The notes under the pieces are model-generated. The model made no database searches and was not told the origin of the DNA. It saw only the letters and a list, made by a program, of their open reading frames with translations. The translations under genes and the position numbers were made by a program. Positions 8,991 to 19,237 of a DNA stretch of 64,000 nt are shown one piece after another (the first letter of the stretch is position 1; each line of letters begins with the position of its first letter). Location: contig NZ_BSUM01000001.1 in NCBI RefSeq assembly GCF_030161595.1, forward strand, positions 1,426,001-1,490,000, in the 5' to 3' direction. The DNA comes from Litorihabitans aurantiacus (lineage in GTDB: Bacteria > Actinomycetota > Actinomycetes > Actinomycetales > Beutenbergiaceae).

Positions 8991-9560
8991 GTGAAGAGCA
9001 CTCTCGTGCTGACCGGGCCTGCAGGTGCCGGCAAGAGCACCGTCGGCGAGCACGCCGCGGCGCTGCTGGACCGTCCGTTCGTCGACCTCGACGAGGTGGC
9101 GGAGCCGCTGTACGCCGAGGTCGGCTGGTCGCTGGAGCGGCTGCGCACGACCATCGGCGACGTCGGTCGGGTCCCCGCGGAGGTCGCGTGGGAGGAGGCG
9201 CGGGTCCACGCCGTCGTACGAGTCCTCCAGGACCACCCCGGCGCCGTCGTCGCCCTGGGGGCCGGTCACACCACCGTCACGAGTCCCCTCCTGCGCCGCG
9301 ACCTCCACCGCGTCCTCGCGCCCCACCTCGTCGTGCGCCTGCTTCCCTCACACGATCGGGCCGTCGCGCTGACCGAGCTGCGCCGCCGCTGCCTCGCGGA
9401 CAAGGGGACGACCTGGATGAGCGACGGTCACGACTTCCTGGCCGAGTGGCTGGACGACCCGAACGCGATCGCGCTGGCGGACCACGTCGTCGACGTCGAC
9501 GGCGGTGACGACGCCGTCGCGAGCGCCGTGGTCGAGCTGGTGGCGACGAGCGCGACGTGA
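8991..9560 (+). CDS. Shikimate-kinase-like P-loop kinase
   Basis: A 189-residue protein starting VKSTLVLTGPAGAGKSTVGEHAA, so the Walker A motif is at about residues 9-16, followed by FVDLDEVAEPLYAEVGW as in shikimate kinases (the D that binds shikimate) and VVALGAGHTT, close to the GGG-type motif of that family. It also has a C-terminal RRRCLADKGTTWM region. The GTG at 8991 has AAGGA five bases upstream and is preferred over the upstream ATG at 8928. It stands alone, with no aromatic-amino-acid genes nearby, so the true substrate may differ. Assignment to the SKI/AAA_18-type kinase group is confident, substrate is not. Confidence 0.7.
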   Translation: MKSTLVLTGPAGAGKSTVGEHAAALLDRPFVDLDEVAEPLYAEVGWSLERLRTTIGDVGRVPAEVAWEEARVHAVVRVLQDHPGAVVALGAGHTTVTSPLLRRDLHRVLAPHLVVRLLPSHDRAVALTELRRRCLADKGTTWMSDGHDFLAEWLDDPNAIALADHVVDVDGGDDAVASAVVELVATSAT

Positions 9561-9628
9561 TCCGGCTCGCACACCCGCACGCCCGCAGCCCGACCTCCTC
9601 GCCTCCCGCACTCCCGTGAGGAAGGACG

Positions 9629-9673
9629 AACGGTCGCGACGAAGGACCGCACACGTCCTTCCTCGCGACCGTT
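9629..9673. terminator. Bidirectional terminator hairpin
   Basis: AACGGTCGCGACGAAGGAC pairs with GTCCTTCCTCGCGACCGTT (18 of 19 positions), loop of 7 nt, between the converging kinase gene and hrpB. A perfect fit for a shared terminator. Confidence 0.8.
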
Positions 9674-9747
9674 GCGTCTTCCTCGGCGGGGGTGGCGGGT
9701 GCGGCGGGTCCGGCAGCTGCAGCGGCGGCGGACACCCGGGCCGCCGC

Positions 9748-12249
9748 CTACGGCACCTCGGGCCAGGCGTGCTTCGGGTACCGCCCGCGCAGGTCCGAGC
9801 GCACCGCGGCGTAGCCGTTGGCCCAGAACGACGCCATGTCGGCGGTGACGGCGGCCGGCCGACCGGCGGGTGAGAGCAGGTGCATGACGACGGCGACGCC
9901 CCCGTCCGCGAGCCGCGGCGTCTCGCGCAGCCCGAACGCGTCCTGCACCTTCACCGCTGCGACCGGCGCCGCGCCGGTGTAGTCGAGCGGCACCTGCCGG
10001 CCCGACGGCAGCGACATGCGCTCCGGGGCCAGCTCGTCCAGCCGGGCCGCCGCCGGCCACGGCAGCAGCTGGCGCAGCGCGGCCGTCATGTCGAGCCGTC
10101 GCAGATCGGCCAGCGACCGCACCCGCCGCCCGGCGAGGAAGGTCTCCAGGTGATCCAGCAGGGAGGCGTCGTCCACCGCCGGCCACGGCTCGCCGAGCTG
10201 CTCGTGCAGGAATGCGAGGCGAGCCCGGAGCGCGCTCGCGCCCGCCGACCACGCCAGCGCGTCGAGCCCGTCGCGCCGGAGCACGCGCTGCAGCGCGGCG
10301 ATCACCGCACCCTGCTCCGGCGACCCGATCACCCGCGAGCGCAGCTCGATCGCCCCGAGCCGCTCGACGCTGCGCGCCCTCAGCCGACCGCCGTCGAACT
10401 CCACCTCGTCGCGCGTGGCGATCAGCGCCGGCGCCGCCGCCACCGCGGCCTCCTCGTCCAGCGGCACGGCCGCGCGCACGACGGCGTCGCGCCGCCCCGG
10501 CGTCCGCGTCACGTCCGCGACAGCGAGCCACGGTGCCCCGCGCAGCGGTGAGTTCTCGGGCAGCACCGCGCCGGTCCCGCCCGCCAGGAGGTAGGTCGCG
10601 CCGTCGCCGCGGGAGCGTGCGAGGCGGTCGGGGTGCGCCAGCGCCACGACGTGCGCGACGGCGTCGTCCGCAGTCGCGCCGACCACGGACCCGCGCTCGG
10701 GCAGGCCGAGCGACCGCGCGATCGCGGTCAGCCGGTCGACGGCGCGTCGCCACTCCCCCGCACCGACGCCACCACCCCCGCCGCCCGAGCGCCGGAGCGC
10801 GCGCAGCGCCGCCGTCAGGTCGGCGTCGGGCACCCGCACCTCCTCGCCGAGCAACGCCACCACCTCGGCCGCGACGCGCGCGCCCACCGCCGCCGCGCCG
10901 TCGAGCAGCGCCCGCGCGAGACGCGGGTGCACCGGGACGTCGGCGATGAGGCGCCCCCGTGGCGTCACGAGCCCGTCCGTATCCAGCGCACCGAGGGCGC
11001 GCAGCGTGACGGTCGCCGCCTCGAGCGCCGGCGCGGGTGGCGGGTCCAGGAGCGCGAGCCCCGCCACGCCGTCGCGCGACCAGGAAGCCGCCGCGAGCGC
11101 GAGCTCGGTCAGGTCACCGGTCGCGATCTCGGGCAGCCGGTGCGGTGCGAGGCGGGCGTGGTCGCCCTGGGTCCACAGCCGGTAGACGACGCCCGGCCCC
11201 TCGCGGCCCGCGCGCCCCGCCCGCTGCGTCGCGCCGTCGCGGCTGACGGCGACGGTCACGAGACCCGCCAGCCCGCGCGCGGGGTCGGTGCGCGACTCGC
11301 GCGCCAGCCCCGCGTCCACCACGACCCGCACCCCGGGCACGGTGACGGAGGACTCGGCGACCGCCGTCGAGACGATGACGCGGCGCGTCCGGCCCGGTCG
11401 CAGGGCGCGATCCTGCTCCCCCGCCTCGAGCCTCCCGTGCAGGCGTAGGACCTCGAGCGGGCCGCCGCCGTCGGACACCCCCGCCAGCAACCGGACCACC
11501 CGCTCCACCTCGCCGACCCCGGGGACGAACACGAGCACGTCGCCGGTGCGCTCGACGACCGCGCGCCGGGCGGTGGCGGCGACGTGGTCGAGCCAGGCGC
11601 GCGTCGTGCCGCGATCGTCCGTGCGCACCACCGGCCGCGCCGGCGGGCACCAGACCTCCGCCACCGGGTGCAGACCGCCGGGCGAGGTGATCTCGGGCGC
11701 CGGTCCGACGTCGTCGCCCCAGAGCGTCGCGAGGCGCTCGGACTCGAGCGTGGCGGACATCGCGACGACGGCGAGGTCGGGCCGCAGCGTCTGGCGCACC
11801 TCGTGCAGCATCGCCTGGAGCAGATCGGCGTCGATCGCGCGCTCGTGGACCTCGTCGAGCACGACGGCGTCCGTCCCCACGAGCTCGGGGTCGCTCTGCA
11901 GGCGGCGCAGCAGCACCCCCGTGGTGACGAACTCGACGCGGGTGGCCGCGCTCGTGCGCCGCTCGCCGCGCACCGACCACCCGACGGTGCCCCCGACCTC
12001 CTCGCCCAGGAGCGTCGCCAGCCGCCGGGCCGCCGCTCGTGCGGCCAGGCGCCTCGGCTGCGTGACGACCACGCGGCCCGCGCGACCGTGCGCCACCAGC
12101 GGCGGCACCAGGGTGGTCTTGCCCGTCCCGGGCGGTGCGTGCACGACGGCGACGCCCCGCTCCCGCAGCGCCGTCGCCACGTGCGGCAGGACCGCGGCGA
12201 CGGGGAGGTCGGGCGGCGCGGCGAGCAGGGCGGCGATCGGGTCGGGCAC
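9748..12249 (-). CDS. hrpB: ATP-dependent DEAH-box helicase HrpB
   Basis: An 833-residue helicase of the HrpA/HrpB group, normal length for HrpB. Motifs in order: Walker A HAPPGTGKTTLVPP, PRRLAARAAARRLA (Ia), VLDEVHERAIDAD (DEVH box), AMSATLES (motif III), STAVAESSVTVPGV, and motif VI QRAGRAGREGPG. After the helicase-associated (HA2) region comes the HrpB-specific C-terminal domain with LPLDYTG-like RQVPLDYTGAAPV and YPKHAWPEVP at the very end. The GTG at 12249 (VPDPIAALLAAPPDLP) starts just ahead of the first domain. Role in bacteria poorly known, likely RNA remodelling. No frameshift. Confidence 0.93.
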   Translation of the reverse strand: MPDPIAALLAAPPDLPVAAVLPHVATALRERGVAVVHAPPGTGKTTLVPPLVAHGRAGRVVVTQPRRLAARAAARRLATLLGEEVGGTVGWSVRGERRTSAATRVEFVTTGVLLRRLQSDPELVGTDAVVLDEVHERAIDADLLQAMLHEVRQTLRPDLAVVAMSATLESERLATLWGDDVGPAPEITSPGGLHPVAEVWCPPARPVVRTDDRGTTRAWLDHVAATARRAVVERTGDVLVFVPGVGEVERVVRLLAGVSDGGGPLEVLRLHGRLEAGEQDRALRPGRTRRVIVSTAVAESSVTVPGVRVVVDAGLARESRTDPARGLAGLVTVAVSRDGATQRAGRAGREGPGVVYRLWTQGDHARLAPHRLPEIATGDLTELALAAASWSRDGVAGLALLDPPPAPALEAATVTLRALGALDTDGLVTPRGRLIADVPVHPRLARALLDGAAAVGARVAAEVVALLGEEVRVPDADLTAALRALRRSGGGGGGVGAGEWRRAVDRLTAIARSLGLPERGSVVGATADDAVAHVVALAHPDRLARSRGDGATYLLAGGTGAVLPENSPLRGAPWLAVADVTRTPGRRDAVVRAAVPLDEEAAVAAAPALIATRDEVEFDGGRLRARSVERLGAIELRSRVIGSPEQGAVIAALQRVLRRDGLDALAWSAGASALRARLAFLHEQLGEPWPAVDDASLLDHLETFLAGRRVRSLADLRRLDMTAALRQLLPWPAAARLDELAPERMSLPSGRQVPLDYTGAAPVAAVKVQDAFGLRETPRLADGGVAVVMHLLSPAGRPAAVTADMASFWANGYAAVRSDLRGRYPKHAWPEVP

Positions 12250-12291
12250 TCCACGAGTCTGCCCGGTGTCCGCCCGTCGTCCCCCGCCCGG

Positions 12292-12297
12292 TAGAGT
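12292..12297 (+). promoter_or_regulatory. Putative -10 box for the SDR gene
   Basis: TAGAGT in the gap between divergent hrpB and the SDR gene, about 66 nt before the ATG. It is the same hexamer as before thrS. No clear -35 element. Confidence 0.3.
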
Positions 12298-12363
12298 GCC
12301 TGCGGCCACGGCCCCCGATCAGCGGCGGATGCGACCTGGCCCCGCCTCTCCCCCGGGATCACC

Positions 12364-13894
12364 ATGAGCCACCCCTCGTCCTCACCCGCCCCCGCGCCCT
12401 CGGCCGCACCCGACGCGATGCCGCAGGACCCTTTCCCCACGGACGCCGCGACCGCCTTCGGACCCGGCGTCGACCCGGGCGACATGGCCGTCTTCCTGCG
12501 GGTGGCCGAGCAGGTCACGCGCCTGGAGACCGGCCACCCCGACATGGTCGCCGCGCGCCGGGCGACCTCGGGCCTGTACAAGCTGGCGAAGAAGTTCCGT
12601 CGCGATGAGAAGCGGCGCGAGGAGCTCGCGCACGACGCGGCGATCATCGCCGCCACGGCGACCGGCAGCCCGGGCCGCATCGACGACGAGACCCAGGGCC
12701 TGCTGCCCTCCTCGGCGGTGGCCGACCGCGCCGTCGCCGGCACGCTGCTGCAGCCGCAGCCCTGCTACGTCTGCAAGAAGGACTTCACGCAGGTCGACTG
12801 GTTCTACCACCAGCTCTGCCCGGAGTGCGCCGTGCTCAACCACGCCAAGCGCGAGGCCCGCACCGACCTCACCGGCCGCCGTGCGCTGCTCACGGGCGGC
12901 CGCGCCAAGATCGGCATGTACATCGCGCTGCGGCTGCTGCGCGACGGCGCCGACCTCACCATCACCACGCGCTTCCCGCGCGACGCCGCCCGCCGGTTCG
13001 CCGCGATGGAGGACAGCGCGGACTGGCTGCACCGCCTCACGATCGTCGGGATCGACCTGCGCGACCCGGCCCAGGTCGTCGCGCTGGCCGACGAGGTCGC
13101 CGCGCGCGGACCGCTGGACATCCTCGTCAACAACGCCGCGCAGACGGTGCGACGCTCCCCGGCGCCTACTCGGCCCTGGCCGAGGCCGAGCTGCGCGAGC
13201 TGCCGGGCGACCCCGACGTCCCGACCATCACGTTCGGCCGGACCAGCGCCGCGCACCCCGCCATGCTGGCCGGTTCGGTGACGGACCTGCCGAGCACCTC
13301 GCTCGCCCCCGGCGGCGTCGCGCGCGAGGCGCTCGTGGCCGCGAGCGCGTCGCTCGAGCGGCACCTGGCCGGCACGGCGATCGACGCCGGCGGCCTCCTG
13401 CCGGACGAGGTCGACCACAACAGCTGGGTCGCCACGGTCGAGCACGTCGACCCGATGGAGCTGCTCGAGGTGCAGCTGTGCAACTCCACCGCGCCGTTCA
13501 TCCTGCTCTCGCGTCTGCGCGCCGCGATGTCGGCGACCGCCACGGGCCGCGCCTACGTCGTCAACGTCTCGGCGATGGAGGGCGTGTTCAACCGCGGCTA
13601 CAAGGGCCCCGGCCACCCGCACACGAACATGGCCAAGGCCGCGGTCAACATGCTCACGCGCACGAGTGCGGGCGAGCTCGCCGAGCACGGCATCTACATG
13701 ACCAGCGTGGACACCGGGTGGATCACGGACGAGCGCCCGCACACCACCAAGATCCGCCTCGCGCAGGAGGGCTTCCACGCCCCCTGGACCTGGTCGACGG
13801 CGCGGCGCGCGTCTACGACCCGATCGTGCGCGGCGAGGACGGCGAGCTGCTGTTCGGCTGCTTCCTCAAGGACTACGACCGCGCGGCCTGGTGA
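12364..13894 (+). CDS. SDR-family protein with N-terminal Cys cluster (two frameshifts)
   Basis: Restored length is 510 residues. The first ~135 residues are helical and unlike usual SDRs, then CYVCKKDFTQVDWFYHQLC and PECA give a CxxC...CxxC pattern that may bind zinc. A Rossmann fold follows: ALLTGGRAKIGMYIALRLL (TGxxxxxG), DLRDPAQ, ILVNNAAQTVRRSP. The catalytic region reads VNVSAMEGVFNRGYKGPGHPHT and NMAKAAVNML: the Lys is present but the position of the YxxxK tyrosine is Thr, so chemistry may be altered. One base is missing near 13157-13162 and one in the C run at 13780-13784; both restore a continuous family-like protein ending [15 protein letters not shown]. It overlaps the next gene by GTGA. 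Confidence 0.8.
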
Positions 13895-14436
13895 GTGAGG
13901 ACGGGGTGGTCGACGACGACGGGGCGGGCGACGACGCCGCGGGCCGGCGCGCGACGCCGACGCCGGACGGCCACCACGTCGTGATCGACGGCCGCCGCTG
14001 GCGCGCCACCGACCCGCACGTCCCCGACGACCTGGCCGCCGAGCTGCGCCGCGCACTGATGTCGGCCCGGCGCGACATCGGCGCCGCGAGGCGCGCGGGG
14101 CAGGACCCGACGCCGATCCGGCCGCGCGTGCAGGCGGCCAAGGTCGCCCTCGGCGAGCGCGGGCGGGAGTGGTGGGTCCCCGTCGCGGACGACGGCGAGC
14201 ACGTCCCGCGCATCGAGGCCGCCATCCGGACACTCGCCGATGCGCGCGCTCCTCGCACGACGTGCCCCAGCGACGTCGCGCGCGTGGTCGACGGCGAGCG
14301 CTGGCGCTCGCTGATGCCGCTCGTGCGGGAGGTCGCGGAGAGGTTGGTGTGCGACGGCGAGATCGTGGTGACCCAGAAGGGCGAACCGGTCGACACCCCG
14401 TGGCGCGGACCGATCCGGATCGGTCGTCCGACCTGA
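13891..14436 (+). CDS. DUF3253 family protein
   Basis: A 181-residue protein of two parts: an N-terminal stretch ([20 protein letters not shown]) typical of short actinobacterial proteins that precede this domain, and a C-terminal DUF3253-like winged-helix unit with [34 protein letters not shown] and [19 protein letters not shown]. It may bind nucleic acid through the winged-helix fold, which is inference. GTG start overlaps the SDR stop, so the two are coupled. Confidence 0.75.
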   Translation: MSEDGVVDDDGAGDDAAGRRATPTPDGHHVVIDGRRWRATDPHVPDDLAAELRRALMSARRDIGAARRAGQDPTPIRPRVQAAKVALGERGREWWVPVADDGEHVPRIEAAIRTLADARAPRTTCPSDVARVVDGERWRSLMPLVREVAERLVCDGEIVVTQKGEPVDTPWRGPIRIGRPT

Positions 14437-14509
14437 CTCGGACGTGACGCACGCCACGTCGCCGCAACGATTCGGAAGCGAAGTCGCACCCCTGTGCCAG
14501 GGTTGCCCC

Positions 14510-16775
14510 ATGCAGATCTGGCCGGGTCACCCCTACCCCCTCGGAGCCACGTACGACGGCACCGGGACGAACTTCGCCCTCTTCTCCTCCGTGGCCGAGC
14601 GCGTCGAGCTCTGCCTCGTCGGGGACGACGGTGCCGAGCAGCGCATCGAGGTCGAGGAGGTCGACGCGCACGTCTGGCACGTCTACCTGCCCTCGGTCGG
14701 CCCCGGCCAGCGCTACGGCTACCGCGTCCACGGCCCGTTCGACCCCGAGCAGGGTCTGTGGTGCAACCCCGCGAAGTTCCTCATCGACCCCTACGCCAAG
14801 GCGTTCGACGGCGCGCTCGACGGCGACGAGTCGCTCTACTCCTACCGGTTCGGCAACCCGCCCGGCCCCGACTCCGAGCTCAACGACGACGACTCCTTCG
14901 GACACAACCTCACCTCGGTGGTCCACAACCCCTTCTTCGACTGGGGCCACGACCACCCGCCGGCGCACGAGTACCACCGCAGCGTGATCTACGAGGCGCA
15001 CGTCAAGGGCATGACGATGACGCACCCGGCCATCCCCGAGGACATCCGCGGCACGTACGCGGGCATGGCGCACCCCGCGATGATCGACCACCTCACCCGC
15101 CTCGGCGTCACCGCGATCGAGCTGATGCCGGTGCACCAGTTCATCAACGACCCGAGCCTGCAGGACAAGGGCCTGAGCAACTACTGGGGCTACAACACGA
15201 TCGGCTTCTTCGCGCCGCACGCGGACTACGCCGCCTACGGCACCCGCGGCCAGCAGGTCCAGGAGTTCAAGTCGCTCGTCAAGGCGATGCACGAGGCCGA
15301 CATCGAGGTCATCCTCGACGTCGTCTACAACCACACCGCCGAGGGCAACCAGATGGGCCCGACCCTCAGCTTCCGCGGTATCGACAACCCGGCCTACTAC
15401 CGCCTCGTCGACGACGACAAGATCCACTACTTCGACACCACGGGCACCGGCAACTCGTTGCTCATGCGCTCGCCGAACGTGCTGCAGCTGATCATGGACT
15501 CGCTGCGCTACTGGGTCACCGAGATGCACGTGGACGGGTTCCGCTTCGACCTCGCCGCGACCCTGGCGCGCCAGTTCCACGAGGTCGACCGGCTCTCGGC
15601 CTTCTTCGACCTCGTGCACCAGGACCCGGTGATCTCGCAGGTGAAGCTCATCGCGGAGCCCTGGGACCTGGGCGACGGCGGCTACCAGGTCGGTGGCTTC
15701 CTCCCCTGTGGACGGAGTGGAACGGCGACTACCGCGACACCGTGCGCGACTTCTGGCGCAGCGAGCCCTCGACCCTCGGAGAGTTCGCGTCGCGGCTGAC
15801 CGGCTCGAGCGACCTGTACGAGCACACGGGGCGCAAGCCGATCGCCTCGATCAACTTCATCACGGCGCACGACGGCTTCACGCTCGCGGACCTCGTCTCC
15901 TACAACGACAAGCACAACGACGCCAACGGCGAGGACGGTCGCGACGGCGAGTCCCACAACCGTTCCTGGAACTCCGGGGCGGAGGGTCCGACGGACGACG
16001 AGGGCGTGCTCGAGGTGCGCCGCCGCCGCCAGCGCAGCTTCCTCGCGACGCTCCTGCTGTCCCAGGGCGTGCCGATGCTCGCCCACGGCGACGAGATCGG
16101 CCGCACCCAGCAGGGCAACAACAACGTCTACTGCCAGGACAACGAGCTGTCGTGGATGAACTGGGACCTCGACGCCGACCAGGCCGCGCTGCTCGACTTC
16201 ACCCAGCGGGCGATCCGGCTGCGCGCCGAGCACCCCGTGTTCCGCCGCCGCCGCTTCTTCGGCGGCCGGGTCACCGATGCCGAGGGTGAGGAGGTCGAGG
16301 ACATCCAGTGGTTCTCGCCCACCGGCAGCCCCATGACGCAGGACGAGTGGAACACCGGCTACGCCCGGGCCCTGGCCGTCTTCCTGAACGGTGACGCCAT
16401 CACCGAGCCCGACGAGCGCGGCGAGCCGATCATCGACGACTCCTTCCTCCTGCTCTTCAACGCCGCGCACGAGGGCGTCACGTTCACGCTGCCCGCCCAG
16501 CGCTACGGCCGCACCTGGGCCGCCGAGCTCGACACCGACGGCACGGTGGAGGTCGGTCAGGCGGTCGACGGCGCCACCGAGCTGACGGTCTCCCCCACAG
16601 CCTCGTGGTGCTCTCCCGACCCAGCAGCCTCGCCAGCGCGCCGTCGGACGCCGGCGCCGCGGGCCTCGGGCGTCAGGGGTCGGGCAGCCAGATCGCGCGC
16701 GCGGCCGAGACGGCCCCGACCGCCTCGACGTCGACCGTCACGGAGGCCCAGCCCGCCCGGGGTGAGGACGCGTGA
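14510..16775 (+). CDS. glgX: Glycogen debranching enzyme GlgX (two frameshifts)
   Basis: A GH13_11 isoamylase-type enzyme that removes alpha-1,6 branches from phosphorylase-limited glycogen. It has an N-terminal CBM48 ([15 protein letters not shown]), then the GH13 barrel: [23 protein letters not shown] (nucleophile Asp), [10 protein letters not shown] (acid Glu) and [18 protein letters not shown]. The first third ends [14 protein letters not shown], conserved in GlgX. One C is missing in 15703-15706 and one in 16592-16596. Restored length is 755 residues, with a low-complexity A/S/T tail of about 45 residues. The ATG at 14510 has AGGG eight bases upstream. Its stop overlaps treY (GTGA), making glgX-treY-treZ a coupled operon. 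Confidence 0.93.
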
Positions 16776-19237
16776 GCCGCACCCCGGTCAGCACCTACCG
16801 CCTGCAGCTCGGGCCCGACCTCAGCTTCGACGGCGCCCGGGAGCAGCTGCCCTACCTGCACGACCTCGGCGTCACCGATCTCTACCTCTCCCCCGTGCTG
16901 CAGGCCGCGCCGGGCTCGACGCACGGCTACGACGTCGTCGACCACGACCGCGTCAGCGACGTCATGGGTGGGCGCGAGCGGCTCGAGGCGCTGTGCGACG
17001 CCGCGCACGAGCTCGGCATGGGCGTGGTGCTGGACATCGTGCCGAACCACATGGCCGTGCCGACGCCGGCGTGGCACAACCGTGCGCTGTGGTCGGTGCT
17101 GGCCGACGGCGCGGACTCGCCCTACGCCGACTGGTTCGACGTGGAGTGGGACGCCGCGGGGAGCCTGCTGATGCCGGTCCTCGGCGACCGGATCGGCTCG
17201 ATCATCGCGCGTGGCGAGATCACCCTCGAGACCACCGAGCTCCCCGGTCTGGGGAGCACGACCGTGCTGCGCTACTTCGAGCACGTCTTCCCCGTCCGCC
17301 CCGGCACCGAGCAGCTCCCCCTGACGCAGCTGCTGCAGCAGCAGCACTACCGCCTCGCCTACTGGCGCGTCGCGGACGAGGAGCTGAACTACCGGCGCTT
17401 CTTCGACGTCGGGACCCTCGTGGCGGTGCGCGTGGAGCGGCCCGAGGTGTTCCAGGCGACCCACGCCGTCGTCGTCGACCTGGTGCGCTCGGGCCACGTC
17501 GACGGCCTCCGCATCGACCACCCCGACGGTCTCGCCGACCCGCGCGGCTACCTCCGCGCCCTGCACGAGGCGACCGACGGCGCCTGGATCGTGGCCGAGA
17601 AGATCCTCGAACCCGCCGAGGAGCTGCCCTCGGACTGGCCGGTGGCGGGCACGACCGGCTACGACGCGGCGTGGCGCATCAACCAGGTGCTGCACGACCC
17701 CGCCGGCTCGGCTCCGCTGGCCGGCCTGATGCACCGGCTGACCGGTGACGACCCCATGGGCCTCGCGGACCTGATCGAGGCGAGCAAGCGCCAGATCGTC
17801 GAGGAGTCCCTCCACGCGGAGGTGAACCGCCTGGCGGTGCTGGTGGCCGAGGTGTGTGCGGACGACATCCGCCTGCGCGACCACACCTGGCGTGCGATCC
17901 GCGACTGTGTCACGGAGATGGTCATCGCGACCGAGGGCTACCGCGCCTACGTCGTGCCCGGGGAGAACGCCTCGGGCACGAGCGTCCACCAGGTGACCGA
18001 GGCGGCGCACCGCGCCGCCGCTCGGCTGGACGAGGAACGGGCGGACACCCTCGCCGTCGTGGTCGACCTCGTCCTCGGACGCGAGGTGGGCAGCGCCGGT
18101 CGGACCCACGAGGCGCGCCGCGCCGAGATCATCATCCGGTTCCAGCAGGTGTGCGGCGCCGTCACCGCCAAGGGCGTGGAGGACACCGCGTTCTACCGCT
18201 GGACCCATCTGGTCAGCCTCTGCGAGGTGGGCGGGTCACCCGCGACCTTCGCGCTCGGGCCCGACGCGCTCCACGCCTGGGCCGCGCACCAGGCCGAGCG
18301 CCAGCCGGCCTCGATGACTGCCGGCACCACGCACGACACCAAGCGCGGGGCCGACGTCCGCGCCCGTCAGGGCGTCCTGTCGGAGCACGCGACAGCGTGG
18401 GTCGAGCTCGTCGACGCGCTGCGCACGGCGACGCGGGAGACGCGACCGGTGGGCCTGGACGGCCGGACCGAGAACCTCCTGTGGCAGATGCTCGCCGGCA
18501 CCTGGACGAGCGAGGGGCCGCTGGCCGCCGACCGCCTGACCCGGTACCTGGTCAAGGCCGCTCGCGAGGCGAAGGACTGGACGCGCTGGACGGCCGTGAA
18601 CGAGCGGGCGGAGGACGAGCTCGTGACGTTCGCCGCCTCGCTGGGCGAGCACCCGCGGGTGGTCGAGCTCATGACGACGTGGGTCGAGCGCACCGCGAGC
18701 ACGGTCCGTGCGGCGACCCTCGGGCAGGTGCTCCTCCAGCTCACCCTGCCGGGCGTGGCGGACGTCTACCAGGGCACCGAGACCACCCGCATCGCGCTGG
18801 TGGACCCCGACAACCGCGGCCCCGTCGACCACCGCGCCCTCGCGGCGACGCTGGAGCGGCTGGAGACCGCGTCGCCGAACGACCTGGGCGAGGAGAAGCT
18901 GCAGGTCGTCGCGACGACGCTGCGCGCGCGTCGGCGGCACGCCGAGGCGGTCGTCGGGCCGCGTTCGGGGTACCAGGCACTGCCGACCTCGTCCGGGCAC
19001 GCGCTCGCGTACGCCCGCACGCTCGACGGCGCTCCTGCGCTCGTCACCGTGGTCACCCGGCTCGGGGCCTCGCTCGCCGCGATCGGCGGCTGGGGTGATC
19101 ACCAGGTGGTGCTCCCCGAGAGCGAGCACGGCTGGGTCGACGTCCGACGCCCCGACACCGTCCACCCCGGTGGCAGTGTGCCGCTGGCGGCCCTGCTGCA
19201 CCACGGACCGGTGGCACTGCTGGAGGAGGCTCGATGA
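16772..19237 (+). CDS. treY: Malto-oligosyltrehalose synthase
   Basis: An 821-residue GH13_26 enzyme that isomerises the reducing-end alpha-1,4 bond of maltodextrins to alpha,alpha-1,1 (EC 5.4.99.15). It begins [18 protein letters not shown], with LYLSPVLQAAPGSTHGYDV, VVLDIVPNHMAV, VDGLRIDHPDGLADP (catalytic Asp), IVAEKILEP (catalytic Glu) and ASMTAGTTHDTKRGADVRAR, the standard TreY signature. The family insertion and the C-terminal DVYQGTET block are also present. Intact, without frameshifts. GTG start overlaps glgX, and its stop overlaps treZ (ATGA). Confidence 0.96.
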   Translation: MSRTPVSTYRLQLGPDLSFDGAREQLPYLHDLGVTDLYLSPVLQAAPGSTHGYDVVDHDRVSDVMGGRERLEALCDAAHELGMGVVLDIVPNHMAVPTPAWHNRALWSVLADGADSPYADWFDVEWDAAGSLLMPVLGDRIGSIIARGEITLETTELPGLGSTTVLRYFEHVFPVRPGTEQLPLTQLLQQQHYRLAYWRVADEELNYRRFFDVGTLVAVRVERPEVFQATHAVVVDLVRSGHVDGLRIDHPDGLADPRGYLRALHEATDGAWIVAEKILEPAEELPSDWPVAGTTGYDAAWRINQVLHDPAGSAPLAGLMHRLTGDDPMGLADLIEASKRQIVEESLHAEVNRLAVLVAEVCADDIRLRDHTWRAIRDCVTEMVIATEGYRAYVVPGENASGTSVHQVTEAAHRAAARLDEERADTLAVVVDLVLGREVGSAGRTHEARRAEIIIRFQQVCGAVTAKGVEDTAFYRWTHLVSLCEVGGSPATFALGPDALHAWAAHQAERQPASMTAGTTHDTKRGADVRARQGVLSEHATAWVELVDALRTATRETRPVGLDGRTENLLWQMLAGTWTSEGPLAADRLTRYLVKAAREAKDWTRWTAVNERAEDELVTFAASLGEHPRVVELMTTWVERTASTVRAATLGQVLLQLTLPGVADVYQGTETTRIALVDPDNRGPVDHRALAATLERLETASPNDLGEEKLQVVATTLRARRRHAEAVVGPRSGYQALPTSSGHALAYARTLDGAPALVTVVTRLGASLAAIGGWGDHQVVLPESEHGWVDVRRPDTVHPGGSVPLAALLHHGPVALLEEAR

